NCBI GenBank assembly: GCA_900546365.1
Contig: URCF01000010.1
Span: 1-64,000, forward strand
From: an uncultured Porphyromonadaceae bacterium
GTDB taxonomy: Bacteria; Bacteroidota; Bacteroidia; Bacteroidales; Muribaculaceae
Reading direction: 5' to 3'
Length of the DNA stretch: 64,000 bases
The notes beneath the pieces are model-generated. The model did no database searches. It worked only from the letters and a program-made list of their open reading frames with translations, and was not told where the DNA came from. Shown here piece by piece: positions 32,143-42,240 of this stretch; the stretch's first letter is position 1; each line of letters opens with the position of its first letter. A program made the translations under genes and the position numbers.

Positions 32143-33522
32143 CTATTTATTGGATAATACCTTCACGATATCGGGAAGGAAGTTGCATATATCTCCGGCA
32201 CCGACAGTGAGCAGGAGACCGGGGTTGAGACCGGAAATGGTGTCAACGAGCTGCTGCTTGTCAATCAGTGACTTCCGGGGCGAACTGATGGCATTGAAAA
32301 TTATGCTTGAATCCACGCCGGGGATAGGGCACTCGCGGGCCGGATAGATGTCAAGAAGCACCACATTGTCGGCCAGCGACAATGCCTCTGCAAACTCCGG
32401 AGCAAAATCACGGGTGCGGCTATAGAGATGGGGCTGGAACGCTACGGTGAGCGGGCGGCCGGGATAGAGAGCCTTCACCGACTCGATGCTGCGCTGCAAC
32501 TCCATGGGGTGGTGGGCATAGTCGTCTATCACCACATGGCCACCATCTTTCTCCTCCTTGAGCCAGAACTCAAAGCGGCGCTTGGGGCCGCGGAACGAGC
32601 GCATGGTCTCACGCACAATCTGCGGGTCAAACTCTCCGGCGAGCCACACCGCAGCCATCGCGGCGATGGAGTTTTCGATATTCACCTCCACAGGCACACC
32701 GAGCTCCAGATCGGCAACCACGCCATCAGGATGCACGAAATCGAATATTATGGTGCCGTTGCCCCGGCGGATGTTGGCGGCATGAAAGTCACCGTTGTCG
32801 CGGGAGTAGGTGAACATCTGCACTGACTCATCACATCGCGCCTCAAGAGGCAAACTTGTGTGCACAAGCAGCTTGCCACCGGGGAGAATCTTTTCGGTGA
32901 ACACCGCAAAACTCTCCCGGTAGGCTTCCGGAGTGCCGTATATGTCAAGATGGTCGGGATCCATGGAGGTGATCACCGCCACGAAAGGCGACAGATGGTG
33001 AAACGAACGGTCGTACTCATCAGCCTCAATCACAGCGTAGGGCGAATCGGAAGATAGCAGACAGTTGGTGTTGTAATTTCTCAGCACCCCGCCCAGAAAA
33101 GCGTTGCACCCGCACGGAGTGTTGTGGAGTATATGCGCGGCCATGGAGGAGGTGGTGGTTTTGCCATGCGTTCCGGCAAAGCACAACCCCTTGAGCTGCG
33201 AAGTGATGATGCCCAGCACCTTTGCACGCTTCACCGGCTCGAACCCATTGGCGCGGAACCATTGCAGCTGGCCGTTGCTGTCAGGCACAGCCGGGGTATA
33301 TACCACAAGGGTGGTGTCGGGGTCACGGAAACAGTCCGGGATGGCCTCAGAGTTGTCATCGAAATTGATGTCCACACCCTCGGCTGCGAGAGCATCGGTG
33401 AGCGCGGAGGGAGTGCGGTCATACCCCCCCACCTTGCATCCGGCGTTGAGAAAATACCGCTCCAGAGCGGCCATACCTATACCACCGGCACCGAGAAAAT
33501 ATATGTTGTGTTTCAAATTCAT
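32143..33522 (-). CDS. murC: UDP-N-acetylmuramate--L-alanine ligase
   Basis: ATP-dependent ligase that adds the first L-alanine of the peptidoglycan stem peptide to UDP-MurNAc, in the cytosol. Seen: the N-terminal dinucleotide-like FLGAGGIGMAALERY; the Mur P-loop GTHGKTTTSSM at 117-127; the central-domain EADEYDRSFHHLSP; and C-terminal DDYAHHPMELQRSIE. 459 residues, normal. The start overlaps the murG stop by four bases. Confidence 0.97.
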   Translation of the reverse strand: MNLKHNIYFLGAGGIGMAALERYFLNAGCKVGGYDRTPSALTDALAAEGVDINFDDNSEAIPDCFRDPDTTLVVYTPAVPDSNGQLQWFRANGFEPVKRAKVLGIITSQLKGLCFAGTHGKTTTSSMAAHILHNTPCGCNAFLGGVLRNYNTNCLLSSDSPYAVIEADEYDRSFHHLSPFVAVITSMDPDHLDIYGTPEAYRESFAVFTEKILPGGKLLVHTSLPLEARCDESVQMFTYSRDNGDFHAANIRRGNGTIIFDFVHPDGVVADLELGVPVEVNIENSIAAMAAVWLAGEFDPQIVRETMRSFRGPKRRFEFWLKEEKDGGHVVIDDYAHHPMELQRSIESVKALYPGRPLTVAFQPHLYSRTRDFAPEFAEALSLADNVVLLDIYPARECPIPGVDSSIIFNAISSPRKSLIDKQQLVDTISGLNPGLLLTVGAGDICNFLPDIVKVLSNK

Positions 33523-34643
33523 TGCTTATCAAGGATTTTGAAAATAATATCCGCTATTTTATCGTCACTGCCACGCAGAGCCATGCCTCGGATGTTGGAG
33601 GCCAACAAGCGGCGGCGGGAGTCATCGCCAAGTAGATTGACCACAGTGTCGCCAAGCTGCGCGGGTGCATCGGAATCCAGCACCATCACGGCAGCATCGC
33701 GGTCCACAAGAGCCTGAGCATTCTTGCGCTGATGGTCCTCCGCCACATTGGGACTCGGCACGAGCACTGCCGGAATGCCGAGCAACTGAAGCTCGCTGAT
33801 GGTGCCCGCACCTGCCCGCGCCACCACAAGCGAGGCTGCACTATAGGCAAGCCCCATGTCGGAAACGAACGGCATGGCGTGGACATCCGTCTTGTCTTTG
33901 GCCAGGGCGGCACACTCCTCTGCATATAGCTTGCCGGTTTGCCACAATATCTGCGCCCCGGTGGCGGTGATGCTGTCAAGAGCGGCTCCGATACTGCGGT
34001 TGATGGTGCGTGCACCGAGACTGCCACCGGTGACAAACAGCACCGGACGGTCGGGATCAAGCCCCAGCTTGAGCCGTGCCGAAGCAGCGTCAGTGCTGTG
34101 CTCAATCAATGAGGGGCGCACCGGATTGCCGGTGAGAGTGATAACGCCGGCAGGGAAAAACCGCTCCATCCCCTCATAGGCCACACATATAGCCTTGGCC
34201 TTGGGTGCGAGCAGCTTGTTGGTGACTCCGGCGTAGGAGTTCTGCTCCTGCAGCAGTGTGGGCACACCGGCCTTCTGGGCAGCCTTGAGCATAGGCCCGG
34301 AAGCATATCCGCCCACTCCGATGGCCATGTCGGGATTGTATTCGCGCAGAATCTTTTTGGCCTTGCGCATGCTGCGCCACAGCTTCATGAGCACCGCGAA
34401 ATTGCGCCACAGACGCTTGCGGTCGAAGCCGGCAACAGGGAGTCCTACAATTCTGAACCCCTCGGCGGGCACACGCTCCATCTCCATGCGCCCTTCGGCA
34501 CCTACAAACAGAATTTCTGCATCGGGGCTATGCCGCAGAATAGCCTTGGCGATGGCCACCGCGGGGAAGATATGGCCGCCGGTGCCACCGCCGCTGATCA
34601 AGAAGCGGCGAGGAGAATGGTTGAGGGACTGATTATTGTTCAT
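33519..34643 (-). CDS. murG: UDP-GlcNAc--lipid I GlcNAc transferase
   Basis: GT-B glycosyltransferase (family 28) that converts lipid I to lipid II at the inner face of the membrane. The N-terminal GGGTGGHIFPAVAIA loop is the lipid-linked acceptor site. The C-terminal donor domain shows VTGGSLGARTINRSIG and VARAGAGTISELQLLGIPAVLVPSP, the UDP-binding motif. 374 residues. It sits between ftsW and murC and overlaps murC by four bases. Confidence 0.96.
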   Translation of the reverse strand: MNNNQSLNHSPRRFLISGGGTGGHIFPAVAIAKAILRHSPDAEILFVGAEGRMEMERVPAEGFRIVGLPVAGFDRKRLWRNFAVLMKLWRSMRKAKKILREYNPDMAIGVGGYASGPMLKAAQKAGVPTLLQEQNSYAGVTNKLLAPKAKAICVAYEGMERFFPAGVITLTGNPVRPSLIEHSTDAASARLKLGLDPDRPVLFVTGGSLGARTINRSIGAALDSITATGAQILWQTGKLYAEECAALAKDKTDVHAMPFVSDMGLAYSAASLVVARAGAGTISELQLLGIPAVLVPSPNVAEDHQRKNAQALVDRDAAVMVLDSDAPAQLGDTVVNLLGDDSRRRLLASNIRGMALRGSDDKIADIIFKILDKQ

Positions 34644-34652
34644 GACAAATGA

Positions 34653-35933
34653 TTACAAAAGTTGAGTTGGATTGGCTGCACGGTCGCCTTCCGGACCCTG
34701 AGCCAGCTCTGTGGCCGGGGCTTTCTTGGTTGACTGCACGGCGAAACGGCTCACCGACAGCATCACTCCGAAAGCGAGCGAGGTGACAAGAATCGATGTG
34801 CCGCCCTTGGAGATAAGCGGCAGCGGCTGTCCCGACACCGGGAACACTCCGGTGACAATGGCCAGATGGAACAATGCCTGCATCACTATCATCACCGCCA
34901 TACCGATAACCAGCAACGCCGGAAACGCTCTGGTGCATTTGGATGCTATGGCACTCGCCCTTGCCAGCAGCCACAGATAGAGCACCAGCAGAACAAGGCC
35001 ACCGATCAATCCGGTGTCCTCGACAATGATGGCGAAGATATAATCGGAAAACGCCAGCGGCAGGCGCGAAGCTTCGCGGGAGTTGCCGGGGAACACTCCT
35101 GTCACTCCGCCGTTGGCCTGCGCCATGAAGGAGTACATCTCCTGACGGTTTTCAGCGTTGATTTTCTGGTCGTATTTAGGTGTGCCGTCGCCCATGTAGC
35201 GCTCTATACGCTGCTGCCATGTACCGGAACGGTCCACATCGCTGTCGTTGCCCGCCCCTACGGCCTTGAATATACCGAGAATGGCACCGTAGAACAGCAG
35301 CACCAGTGCGAATTTCTTGATAGGCACACCACCTATCAGCATCATACTCATGGATATGACCATAAGCAGCAGGGTGTTGGTCAAACCCTGGCGGATGAGC
35401 ATGGCACCGAACAAAGCCACAATACCGGCGGCCCAGATGATACCGACATTTTTCACACCTCCCTTGATTTGGGTACGGCTCATAATGAGCGCGATGATTC
35501 CGGCGGCGCTGAATTTCAGGAACTCACTCGGCTGGAGCGTGACCCCGAGAATGGTGATGCTGCGGCGGGCACCGTTGACAATCTCACCGTTGACCATCAC
35601 ATATCCCATCATGACCACCGAAATGATGGCGAAAATCGGCATCCAGAGCAGGAAGTTGCGGTAGTGGATGGTTTGAAGAAGATAAACTATACATACGCCA
35701 GCGAGCAACATTCCGCCGTGGCGCACCACTGGACCATAGACACCGAACGAGGAAATCGCCACCTCACGCGAGGATGCGCTGTACAGCTCCACAATCGATA
35801 TGATGCAGAGAAAAAGGAATATGCCCCAGATATGCTTGTCGGCATGAGTCTTCTCCACGCGTGAAGCGTCGGAAGAGGACGATGCAGCGACACCCGGGGA
35901 AAATGGGTCGATGGTTTGTGTATTGATAGCCAT
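34653..35933 (-). CDS. ftsW: Lipid II polymerase FtsW (SEDS family)
   Basis: A 426-residue multi-pass SEDS glycosyltransferase that polymerises lipid II at the septum with the class B PBP (FtsI). Ten hydrophobic helices can be read. Family stretches: QPSEFLKFSAAGIIALIMSR, the large periplasmic loop around YDQKINAENRQEMYSFMAQANGG, and VSGQPLPLISKGGTSI. N-terminal 30 residues are a cytoplasmic Ser-rich tail. Placed between murD and murG. Confidence 0.96.
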   Translation of the reverse strand: MAINTQTIDPFSPGVAASSSSDASRVEKTHADKHIWGIFLFLCIISIVELYSASSREVAISSFGVYGPVVRHGGMLLAGVCIVYLLQTIHYRNFLLWMPIFAIISVVMMGYVMVNGEIVNGARRSITILGVTLQPSEFLKFSAAGIIALIMSRTQIKGGVKNVGIIWAAGIVALFGAMLIRQGLTNTLLLMVISMSMMLIGGVPIKKFALVLLFYGAILGIFKAVGAGNDSDVDRSGTWQQRIERYMGDGTPKYDQKINAENRQEMYSFMAQANGGVTGVFPGNSREASRLPLAFSDYIFAIIVEDTGLIGGLVLLVLYLWLLARASAIASKCTRAFPALLVIGMAVMIVMQALFHLAIVTGVFPVSGQPLPLISKGGTSILVTSLAFGVMLSVSRFAVQSTKKAPATELAQGPEGDRAANPTQLL

Positions 35934-35973
35934 ACCGCTTATGTTTTTAGCAATTGGTGTGTATTGATTATAT

Positions 35974-37335
35974 TTATTTGCTATTCATTGCTTTGACAGC
36001 GTCTTTGAACATTGTGCCGCGCTCCTCGTAGCTGTGAAACAGGTCGAAGCTGGCACAGCATGGCGACAGAAGCACGGTGTCGCCCGGAGTGGCGAGAGCA
36101 CGGCATGCCTCAAGAGCTTCGTCAAGCGAGTGGGTGGAGCGGATGGCGGGCACCTTGCCGGTGAAGAACTGCATCAGCTTGTCGTTGTCCTTGCCCATGC
36201 ACACTATCGCCTTCACTTTCTCCTTCACCAGAGCCTCTATTTCCGTGTAATCGTTTCCCTTGTCCTTGCCGCCGAGAATCAGCACAGTGTTGTGCGGCAT
36301 ACTCTCGAGGGCATACCAGCAGGAATTGACATTGGTGGCCTTGGAGTCATTGATATAGCGCACGCCGTCCACATCGGCCACATACTCCAGACGATGCTCC
36401 ACGCCCTCGAAATCGGAGAGAGCACGGCGGATGTCGTCCTTTTTGATGTCGAGCAAGCAGGCTGACAATCCGGCAGCAAGACTGTTGTAGAGGTTGTGCA
36501 ACCCTTTGAGCGACAACGATGCGCGCGGCATCATGAATTGCTCGTTGGGAGTGTGGAACTCAATATCGTTGTGTGCGTTGACAAACGCTTTTGTGAGCCC
36601 GTCCTCCTCGTGCTCGGCAAACGGCATGAGCATCGCCTCGGTGGTGACATGCTTGAGCTGCGCCTGAATCACGGGGTCGTCCTGCCAGTAGATGATGGCA
36701 TCGCGGGAGGTGAGGTTTTGGATGATGCGGAATTTGGCGTTGACATAGTTCTGCATCTTGTAGTCGTAGCGGTCGAGGTGGTCGGGAGTGATGTTGAGAA
36801 TAACGGCTATATTGGCCTTGAACTGATACATATTCTCCAGCTGGAAACTCGACAGCTCGATGACATACACATCGTGGTGCTCGCGGAGCACCTGCAGCGC
36901 GAGACTCTTGCCCACGTTGCCTGCCAGGCCCACATTGATGCCGGCGTTCTTGAGTATATGATATATGAGGAGAGTGGTAGTGGTTTTACCATTCGAGCCG
37001 GTGATGCACACCATCTTGGCATCGGTATAGCGTCCGGCGAACTCAATTTCGGAAATCACGGGAATCCCTTTTTCCGCCACAGCTTTCATGACCGGAGTGG
37101 TGGGCGCGATACCGGGACTCTTGACAATCTCATCAGCGGCGAGGATTCGGTCCATGGAATGTGTGCCGTCCTCCCACTCTATACCCTCGTTGTCGAGCAT
37201 TTGACGATAGTGGGGTGCGATAGTGCCGTAGTCGGACAGAAACACGTTCATACCTTTGGCCTTGGCAAGTATGGCAGCTCCGACACCGCTTTCGCCACCA
37301 CCGAGAATCACCATTGTTTTTTCAGATTCGCACAT
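35974..37335 (-). CDS. murD: UDP-N-acetylmuramoylalanine--D-glutamate ligase
   Basis: Cytosolic ligase that adds D-glutamate to UDP-MurNAc-L-Ala. N-terminal MVILGGGESGVGAAILAK; P-loop GSNGKTTTTLL at 113-123; central HLDRYDYKMQNYVNAK region (substrate helix); and C-terminal YINDSKATNVNSCWYALES, LILGGKDKGNDY. 453 residues. Gap to ftsW is about 40 bases and to mraY about 28. Confidence 0.97.
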   Translation of the reverse strand: MCESEKTMVILGGGESGVGAAILAKAKGMNVFLSDYGTIAPHYRQMLDNEGIEWEDGTHSMDRILAADEIVKSPGIAPTTPVMKAVAEKGIPVISEIEFAGRYTDAKMVCITGSNGKTTTTLLIYHILKNAGINVGLAGNVGKSLALQVLREHHDVYVIELSSFQLENMYQFKANIAVILNITPDHLDRYDYKMQNYVNAKFRIIQNLTSRDAIIYWQDDPVIQAQLKHVTTEAMLMPFAEHEEDGLTKAFVNAHNDIEFHTPNEQFMMPRASLSLKGLHNLYNSLAAGLSACLLDIKKDDIRRALSDFEGVEHRLEYVADVDGVRYINDSKATNVNSCWYALESMPHNTVLILGGKDKGNDYTEIEALVKEKVKAIVCMGKDNDKLMQFFTGKVPAIRSTHSLDEALEACRALATPGDTVLLSPCCASFDLFHSYEERGTMFKDAVKAMNSK

Positions 37336-37363
37336 AGCCTGATATATAATTGAGTTTTAGAGT

Positions 37364-38629
37364 TTAACGTATTTTCAAAGTTGCAAAGGTGAGAGCTGCC
37401 AGCAGAATACCCACAATCCAGAAGCGGGTGACAATCCGCGACTCGGGAACAGGCCCCACGGGTGACTGGATGATGGCATCGATGCCGGCATTTCCGGGTT
37501 TCTGGAAATGATGGTGCAACGGCGTCATCTTGAATATCCGTCTGGGAGTGCCGTAGAGCTTGCGCGACAGCTTGTAGTATCCTACCTGCATAAGCACCGA
37601 CAGATCCTCGGCGAAATATATGGCGCACAGAACCGGAATCAGAAGCTCCTTGCGGATGAGGATGGCAAAAACGGCCACGATGCCTCCGATAGTGAGGCTG
37701 CCGGTGTCGCCCATGAACACCTGCGCCGGGAAGGTGTTGTACCACAAGAATCCTATCAAAGCGCCTATGAAGGCCGACATGAACACCACCAGCTCGGCGC
37801 TGCCGGGGATATACATGATATTGAGATAGGAGGAGTAGATGATATTGCCGCCGAGATATGCCATGATGGCGAGCGCTATGCAGATGATGGCCGAGGTGCC
37901 GGTACAGAGACCGTCAAGACCATCGGTGAGGTTGGCACCGTTGGAGGTGGCTGTGACCACAAATATCACGATGAGCACAAACACTACCCAACCGCCGAGA
38001 TCGGCATACTTGCCCATCCACTGCGTGAGGCTGCGGTAGTTGAAGTTATGGTTTTTGATGAACGGAAGGGTGGTTTGCGGAGTCTTCACATCTTCCGAGC
38101 GGTAGGCAACCACAGCATCAGCGGTTTCGGTGGCGGGACGCACCTCCACATTCTCGCGCATCACCACATCGGGGCTGAGCACCATGGTGAGGCCCACCAT
38201 CAGTCCGAGGCCCACCTGCCCCACGATTTTGAATTTGCCTTTCATCCCCTCCTTGTTGTGACGCTTCATTTTCAGATAGTCGTCCATGAATCCCAGGGAG
38301 CCGAGCCAGATGGTGCTGAGCACCATCAGCAGCATATACACATTGCAGAGGTTGCCGAGCAGCAGGCATGGCACAAGGATGGCGAGGATGATGATCACAC
38401 CGCCCATGGTGGGGGTGCCTTGCTTCGACATCTGGCCTTCCAGCCCGAGGTCGCGCACGATCTCGCCCACCTGCATCAGCTGAAGGCGCGAGATAATCTT
38501 GCGCCCGAACACCATGGCTATAAGCAATGCCAGCACAAACGCGACACCGGAGCGGAATGTGATATAGCTCATCAGACGTGCACCCGGCACATCCATCTCC
38601 TGCAGAAGTTCAAATAAAAAATAGAGCAT
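37364..38629 (-). CDS. mraY: Phospho-N-acetylmuramoyl-pentapeptide transferase
   Basis: A 421-residue integral membrane enzyme that moves phospho-MurNAc-pentapeptide to undecaprenyl phosphate to form lipid I. Family marks: SKQGTPTMGGVIII, GFMDDYLKMKRHNKEGMKGKFK (DDxxK), the NLTDGLDGL motif, MGDTGSLTIGGIVA, and a C-terminal MTPLHHHFQ. An insertion of about 50 residues after LGLMVGLTMVLSP, typical of Bacteroidetes, is present. I start at 38629 (MLYFLFELLQEMDVPG); the frame upstream overlaps murE and is not family-like. Confidence 0.96.
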   Translation of the reverse strand: MLYFLFELLQEMDVPGARLMSYITFRSGVAFVLALLIAMVFGRKIISRLQLMQVGEIVRDLGLEGQMSKQGTPTMGGVIIILAILVPCLLLGNLCNVYMLLMVLSTIWLGSLGFMDDYLKMKRHNKEGMKGKFKIVGQVGLGLMVGLTMVLSPDVVMRENVEVRPATETADAVVAYRSEDVKTPQTTLPFIKNHNFNYRSLTQWMGKYADLGGWVVFVLIVIFVVTATSNGANLTDGLDGLCTGTSAIICIALAIMAYLGGNIIYSSYLNIMYIPGSAELVVFMSAFIGALIGFLWYNTFPAQVFMGDTGSLTIGGIVAVFAILIRKELLIPVLCAIYFAEDLSVLMQVGYYKLSRKLYGTPRRIFKMTPLHHHFQKPGNAGIDAIIQSPVGPVPESRIVTRFWIVGILLAALTFATLKIR

Positions 38630-38639
38630 CGGGCAGCGG

Positions 38640-40103
38640 TTATTTCTGATTGTCAAAAATTTCTTTCACCACTTCGCAATCGTCAAAATGGTGTTTCACA
38701 CCTTTGACTTCCTGATAATTCTCGTGACCCTTACCGGCAATAAGCACCACATCGCCCGGCTTGGCGAGCATCACAGCGGTACGTATGGCCTCGCGTCGGT
38801 CGGTGATGCTGAGCACATTGGAGCGCAGGTCGGTGTTTTCCAGCCCGGCCTCCATGTCGCGCAATATCTGCTCGGGCTCCTCGTCACGGGGGTTGTCGGA
38901 AGTGAGTACCACGCGGTTGGAGCGCAAGGCGGCCTCCTTGGCCATGATCGGGCGCTTGCCTTTGTCGCGGTTGCCTCCGGCCCCCACCACAGTGATGATA
39001 TTCTTGTCGGGGCCTACCACTTCGCGGATGGCCTGAAGCACATTGACCACAGCATCGGGAGTGTGGGCGTAATCCACCACGGCGGTGACACCGAGCGGGG
39101 AATGGATGGTCTGGAATCGTCCGGCCACCGGTACAAGACGGCTCATGTCCACAAGTATCTTCTCCGGATTCCAGCCGAGCATTGTGGCCACGCCATACAC
39201 CGCTGTGAGGTTGTAGGCATTGTAGCGTCCGGTGAAGAGGGTTTCCACTTCGTGGCCGTTGAACGACATCAGGGTACCGTCGAGACGGCTCTCGACCACG
39301 CGGCCCATGAAGTCGGCCGAAGCTCTCAGCGAATATGTGCGATGGACAGCACCGCAGTTCTGGAGCATCACCGGTCCGGTTTTGTCATCGATGTTTGTGA
39401 GCGCGAAAGCATCGGAGGGAAGATTGTCGAAGAACGATTTCTTGGCGCTGAGATAAGCCTCTACCGTTTTATGGTAGTCAAGATGGTCGCGGGTGAGATT
39501 GGTGAACACACCTCCGGCAAACTTCAGCCCTGCGATGCGGTGCTGATGGGCGGCGTGAGAGCTTACCTCCATGGCGGCGTAGGAACATCCGGCCACCACC
39601 ATCCGGTGGAGCAGCTCGTTGAGGGTGAGAGGATCGGGGGTTGTCTGGTTGGTAGGCACCGCCTCCGAATCGATATAGTTGCACACCGTTGAGAGCAGGC
39701 CGCACTTGTAGCCCATCATTCTCGCCATCTCATAGATGAGGGTGGCGGTGGTGGTTTTGCCGTTGGTGCCGGTGACGCCCACGAGCTTCAGCTTGCGCGA
39801 GGGGTTGCCCCACCATTGCGATGCAAGGAATCCGAGAGCCACAGCAGAGTTGGCCACCTTAATATATGTGACATTTGACTCCAACCGCTCCGGAAGATCC
39901 TCGCACACAATAGCCGCCGCCCCTGCGAGGGTTACGAGCGGAATGAACTTGTGACCATCGACATTGTAGCCGCGCACTGCCACGAACAGCGAGCCGAGCT
40001 TTATTTTGCGCGAGTCACATTCCAGCGAGCTGATCTCTTTGCTGTCGCTTCCGATTATTTGCTCTACTTCGATTGCCGAGAGCAGGTCAGACAATGATTT
40101 CAT
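38640..40103 (-). CDS. murE: UDP-MurNAc-tripeptide ligase (meso-DAP adding)
   Basis: Cytosolic ligase that adds the third residue of the stem peptide. The N-terminal DSRKIKLGSLFVAVRGYNVDG, the P-loop GTNGKTTTATL at 112-122, and the central DHLDYHKTVEAYLSAKK are seen. The C-terminal SDNPRDEEP contains DNPR, the signature for recognition of meso-diaminopimelate rather than lysine. 487 residues. Its start is 39 bases after the PBP stop. Confidence 0.97.
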   Translation of the reverse strand: MKSLSDLLSAIEVEQIIGSDSKEISSLECDSRKIKLGSLFVAVRGYNVDGHKFIPLVTLAGAAAIVCEDLPERLESNVTYIKVANSAVALGFLASQWWGNPSRKLKLVGVTGTNGKTTTATLIYEMARMMGYKCGLLSTVCNYIDSEAVPTNQTTPDPLTLNELLHRMVVAGCSYAAMEVSSHAAHQHRIAGLKFAGGVFTNLTRDHLDYHKTVEAYLSAKKSFFDNLPSDAFALTNIDDKTGPVMLQNCGAVHRTYSLRASADFMGRVVESRLDGTLMSFNGHEVETLFTGRYNAYNLTAVYGVATMLGWNPEKILVDMSRLVPVAGRFQTIHSPLGVTAVVDYAHTPDAVVNVLQAIREVVGPDKNIITVVGAGGNRDKGKRPIMAKEAALRSNRVVLTSDNPRDEEPEQILRDMEAGLENTDLRSNVLSITDRREAIRTAVMLAKPGDVVLIAGKGHENYQEVKGVKHHFDDCEVVKEIFDNQK

Positions 40104-40142
40104 ATCTTGAGGTGTGATTTATTGTTAATGTTAAAGTTGTTG

Positions 40143-42209
40143 TCATTCTGTTAGTTTCAGGTGCACCACGCCTCCGGCGGGAGTGACGGAGCCGGGCGAC
40201 GGCTGCTGTCCGCTCACATATCCGGAGCCTGAGAACCGCACATTGTACCCGGCACTCTCGAGTGCGAGAATAGCATCGCGGAGTCCGTAGCCATGCACAT
40301 CGGGCACCCCTTTTCCAACTGTCTTGGGGTGGCGGAGCACATTGTGGGAGCGGATATTGAGGTCGGAGCTGACACGGAATATATTGTCGCTGCGGAGCGA
40401 GGCATACATGGTTGGGGCGGATTTGCCGCCGCTGCGGTAGTCGGGACCTGAGCCGAGCATACCGCGCGAATACATCTTCAAGGCCACACCCTTGAGCACC
40501 TCACCACTGGTGCTTGCCGCGCCCATGGCGTTTTGCTTGGGGGCTGCTGTAAGCACTATGCAGGAGTATTTCGGTGCTTCGGCGGGAAAGAATCCGCAGA
40601 ATGCCAACCGTTTGCGCGAAGTGTTGTAGGCACCGTTGTCAATCATGTAGCAAGTGCCTGTTTTGCCGGCGATAGCCACACGCTTGTCGCGCAGACGCCT
40701 GCCGGTGCCATGGTCACCCCACACCACAGAAGTGAGCATGTTGCGGAGCTTTTCGGCGTTGGTTTCGCTGCATATACGGTCGCGGATGTATGTGACGGGG
40801 AGAATCGTGTCCATCCCGGCACCGGACAATCCGGACACAAGCCTCGGGCGCACATACCTGCCGCCGTTGGCAATAGCGTTGTAGATCGAGAGGGTGTATA
40901 GAGGCGGTATCTCGGTGGCATAGCCGTAGCTCTGGCGCGACAGCGCGATGCGGCCACCGCGGTCGGACGGCACACTGTCCACTCTCGGCACACGTTCGCC
41001 CGCGATGCCGGTATGCATCGGTTCGAGAAAACCAATCTGCTTGAGTCGGGCGTAGAATCCACCGGGGTGGGCATCGTAGCGGCGTGTGATGATTTTGGCC
41101 ATACCAATATTGGACGAGCGCTCTATCACCTCGCCCACAGTCACCGCCCCCACCCCGTGGGCATCGGTGATGGGACGACCACCGGCATAGGCCCACGAGC
41201 GGCCGGTGGGTATCACTTCGTTCACATTAGTTACAATGCCGTCCTCAAGGGCCAGGAGCATGGATATGGTTTTCACCACCGAACCCGGCTCGTAGCCGAG
41301 CACCGCACGGTTCATACCTTCGATATATCCGGCTCCGTCGGGATTCTTCTCAAGATTGGAGATAGCCTTGATGTCGCCGGTGGCCACCTCCATCAGCACA
41401 GCCACACCCCAGTCGGCATTGCAGTACTCGAGCATATTGTTGAGCTCATTCTCCACAATATCCTGCATCTTGATGTCGATGGTAGTGCGTATGTCAAATC
41501 CCTTCACCGCCGGGGTGTCGGCCCAGTTGGTAATCTGGCGTGTGAGCGGCACTTTCTTTGCCACACCCGGCTTGCCGTAGAGGAGCGAGTCAAGAGCTTT
41601 CTCAAGGCCGGATATTCCGTGCACCTCACTGTTTTCGGAGGTGGCGCCCACACCGCCAATGCTGCGGCGGGCCATGTCGCCGTAGGGGTTGATGCGTTTG
41701 AGATATTTCTCGCGCACAATGCCTGAATGCTTGCCCACCTTGAAGAATGGGAACCGGGCAATCATATCACACTCGCTTTCGCTGAGGTTGCTGATCACCT
41801 TGTGGTGGCGCGAACGCTTATCCTTGGGTTTGCTGAGCGGAGACAGGAAGTGCGACTGCCACTCCTGCGAGGTGCGCACAGGAAAATGCGCGGCCATGGA
41901 GTCACCGAGCTGCACTATATATTTGCGGAGAGTGTCCTCGGCAAATTTTTCTGCCCTGTAGTCGATACGCACAGTGTAGAACCATAGGCTTGTGGCGAGC
42001 ACACTGCCGTCGGCGGCAAGGATATTGCCGCGCTCGGGCTGGATTTTTTCGGTGCGCGACAGCTCCTTCATCGCTTTCTTGTTCCATTCCGGCGCGGAAA
42101 TAACAGTGTTGTCAACCAACTTGTATATGATGCATCCTGCCATGACCAAAATCATGAGCAGGATAACTGCGTAGCGCATCAATATGTTTTGTCGGTTCTC
42201 TTTTTTCAT
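40143..42209 (-). CDS. ftsI: Class B penicillin-binding protein with PASTA domain (FtsI-like)
   Basis: A 688-residue bitopic transpeptidase that crosslinks septal peptidoglycan with FtsW. One N-terminal membrane helix (about 12-30), a dimerisation/pedestal region, then the transpeptidase: active-site S-x-x-K is SVVK at 310-313 within EPGSVVK, S-x-N is SSN at 365-367, and KTG is at 516-518 (AGKTGT). A single PASTA domain ends the protein (about 625-688, VGKGVPDVHGYGLRDAILAL). The PASTA is a normal feature of Bacteroidetes FtsI. Followed by murE, preceded by the FtsL-like gene. Confidence 0.95.
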   Translation of the reverse strand: MKKENRQNILMRYAVILLMILVMAGCIIYKLVDNTVISAPEWNKKAMKELSRTEKIQPERGNILAADGSVLATSLWFYTVRIDYRAEKFAEDTLRKYIVQLGDSMAAHFPVRTSQEWQSHFLSPLSKPKDKRSRHHKVISNLSESECDMIARFPFFKVGKHSGIVREKYLKRINPYGDMARRSIGGVGATSENSEVHGISGLEKALDSLLYGKPGVAKKVPLTRQITNWADTPAVKGFDIRTTIDIKMQDIVENELNNMLEYCNADWGVAVLMEVATGDIKAISNLEKNPDGAGYIEGMNRAVLGYEPGSVVKTISMLLALEDGIVTNVNEVIPTGRSWAYAGGRPITDAHGVGAVTVGEVIERSSNIGMAKIITRRYDAHPGGFYARLKQIGFLEPMHTGIAGERVPRVDSVPSDRGGRIALSRQSYGYATEIPPLYTLSIYNAIANGGRYVRPRLVSGLSGAGMDTILPVTYIRDRICSETNAEKLRNMLTSVVWGDHGTGRRLRDKRVAIAGKTGTCYMIDNGAYNTSRKRLAFCGFFPAEAPKYSCIVLTAAPKQNAMGAASTSGEVLKGVALKMYSRGMLGSGPDYRSGGKSAPTMYASLRSDNIFRVSSDLNIRSHNVLRHPKTVGKGVPDVHGYGLRDAILALESAGYNVRFSGSGYVSGQQPSPGSVTPAGGVVHLKLTE

Positions 42210-42240
42210 TGCCGGTCGGAATTGTGTACGTTTATATTGA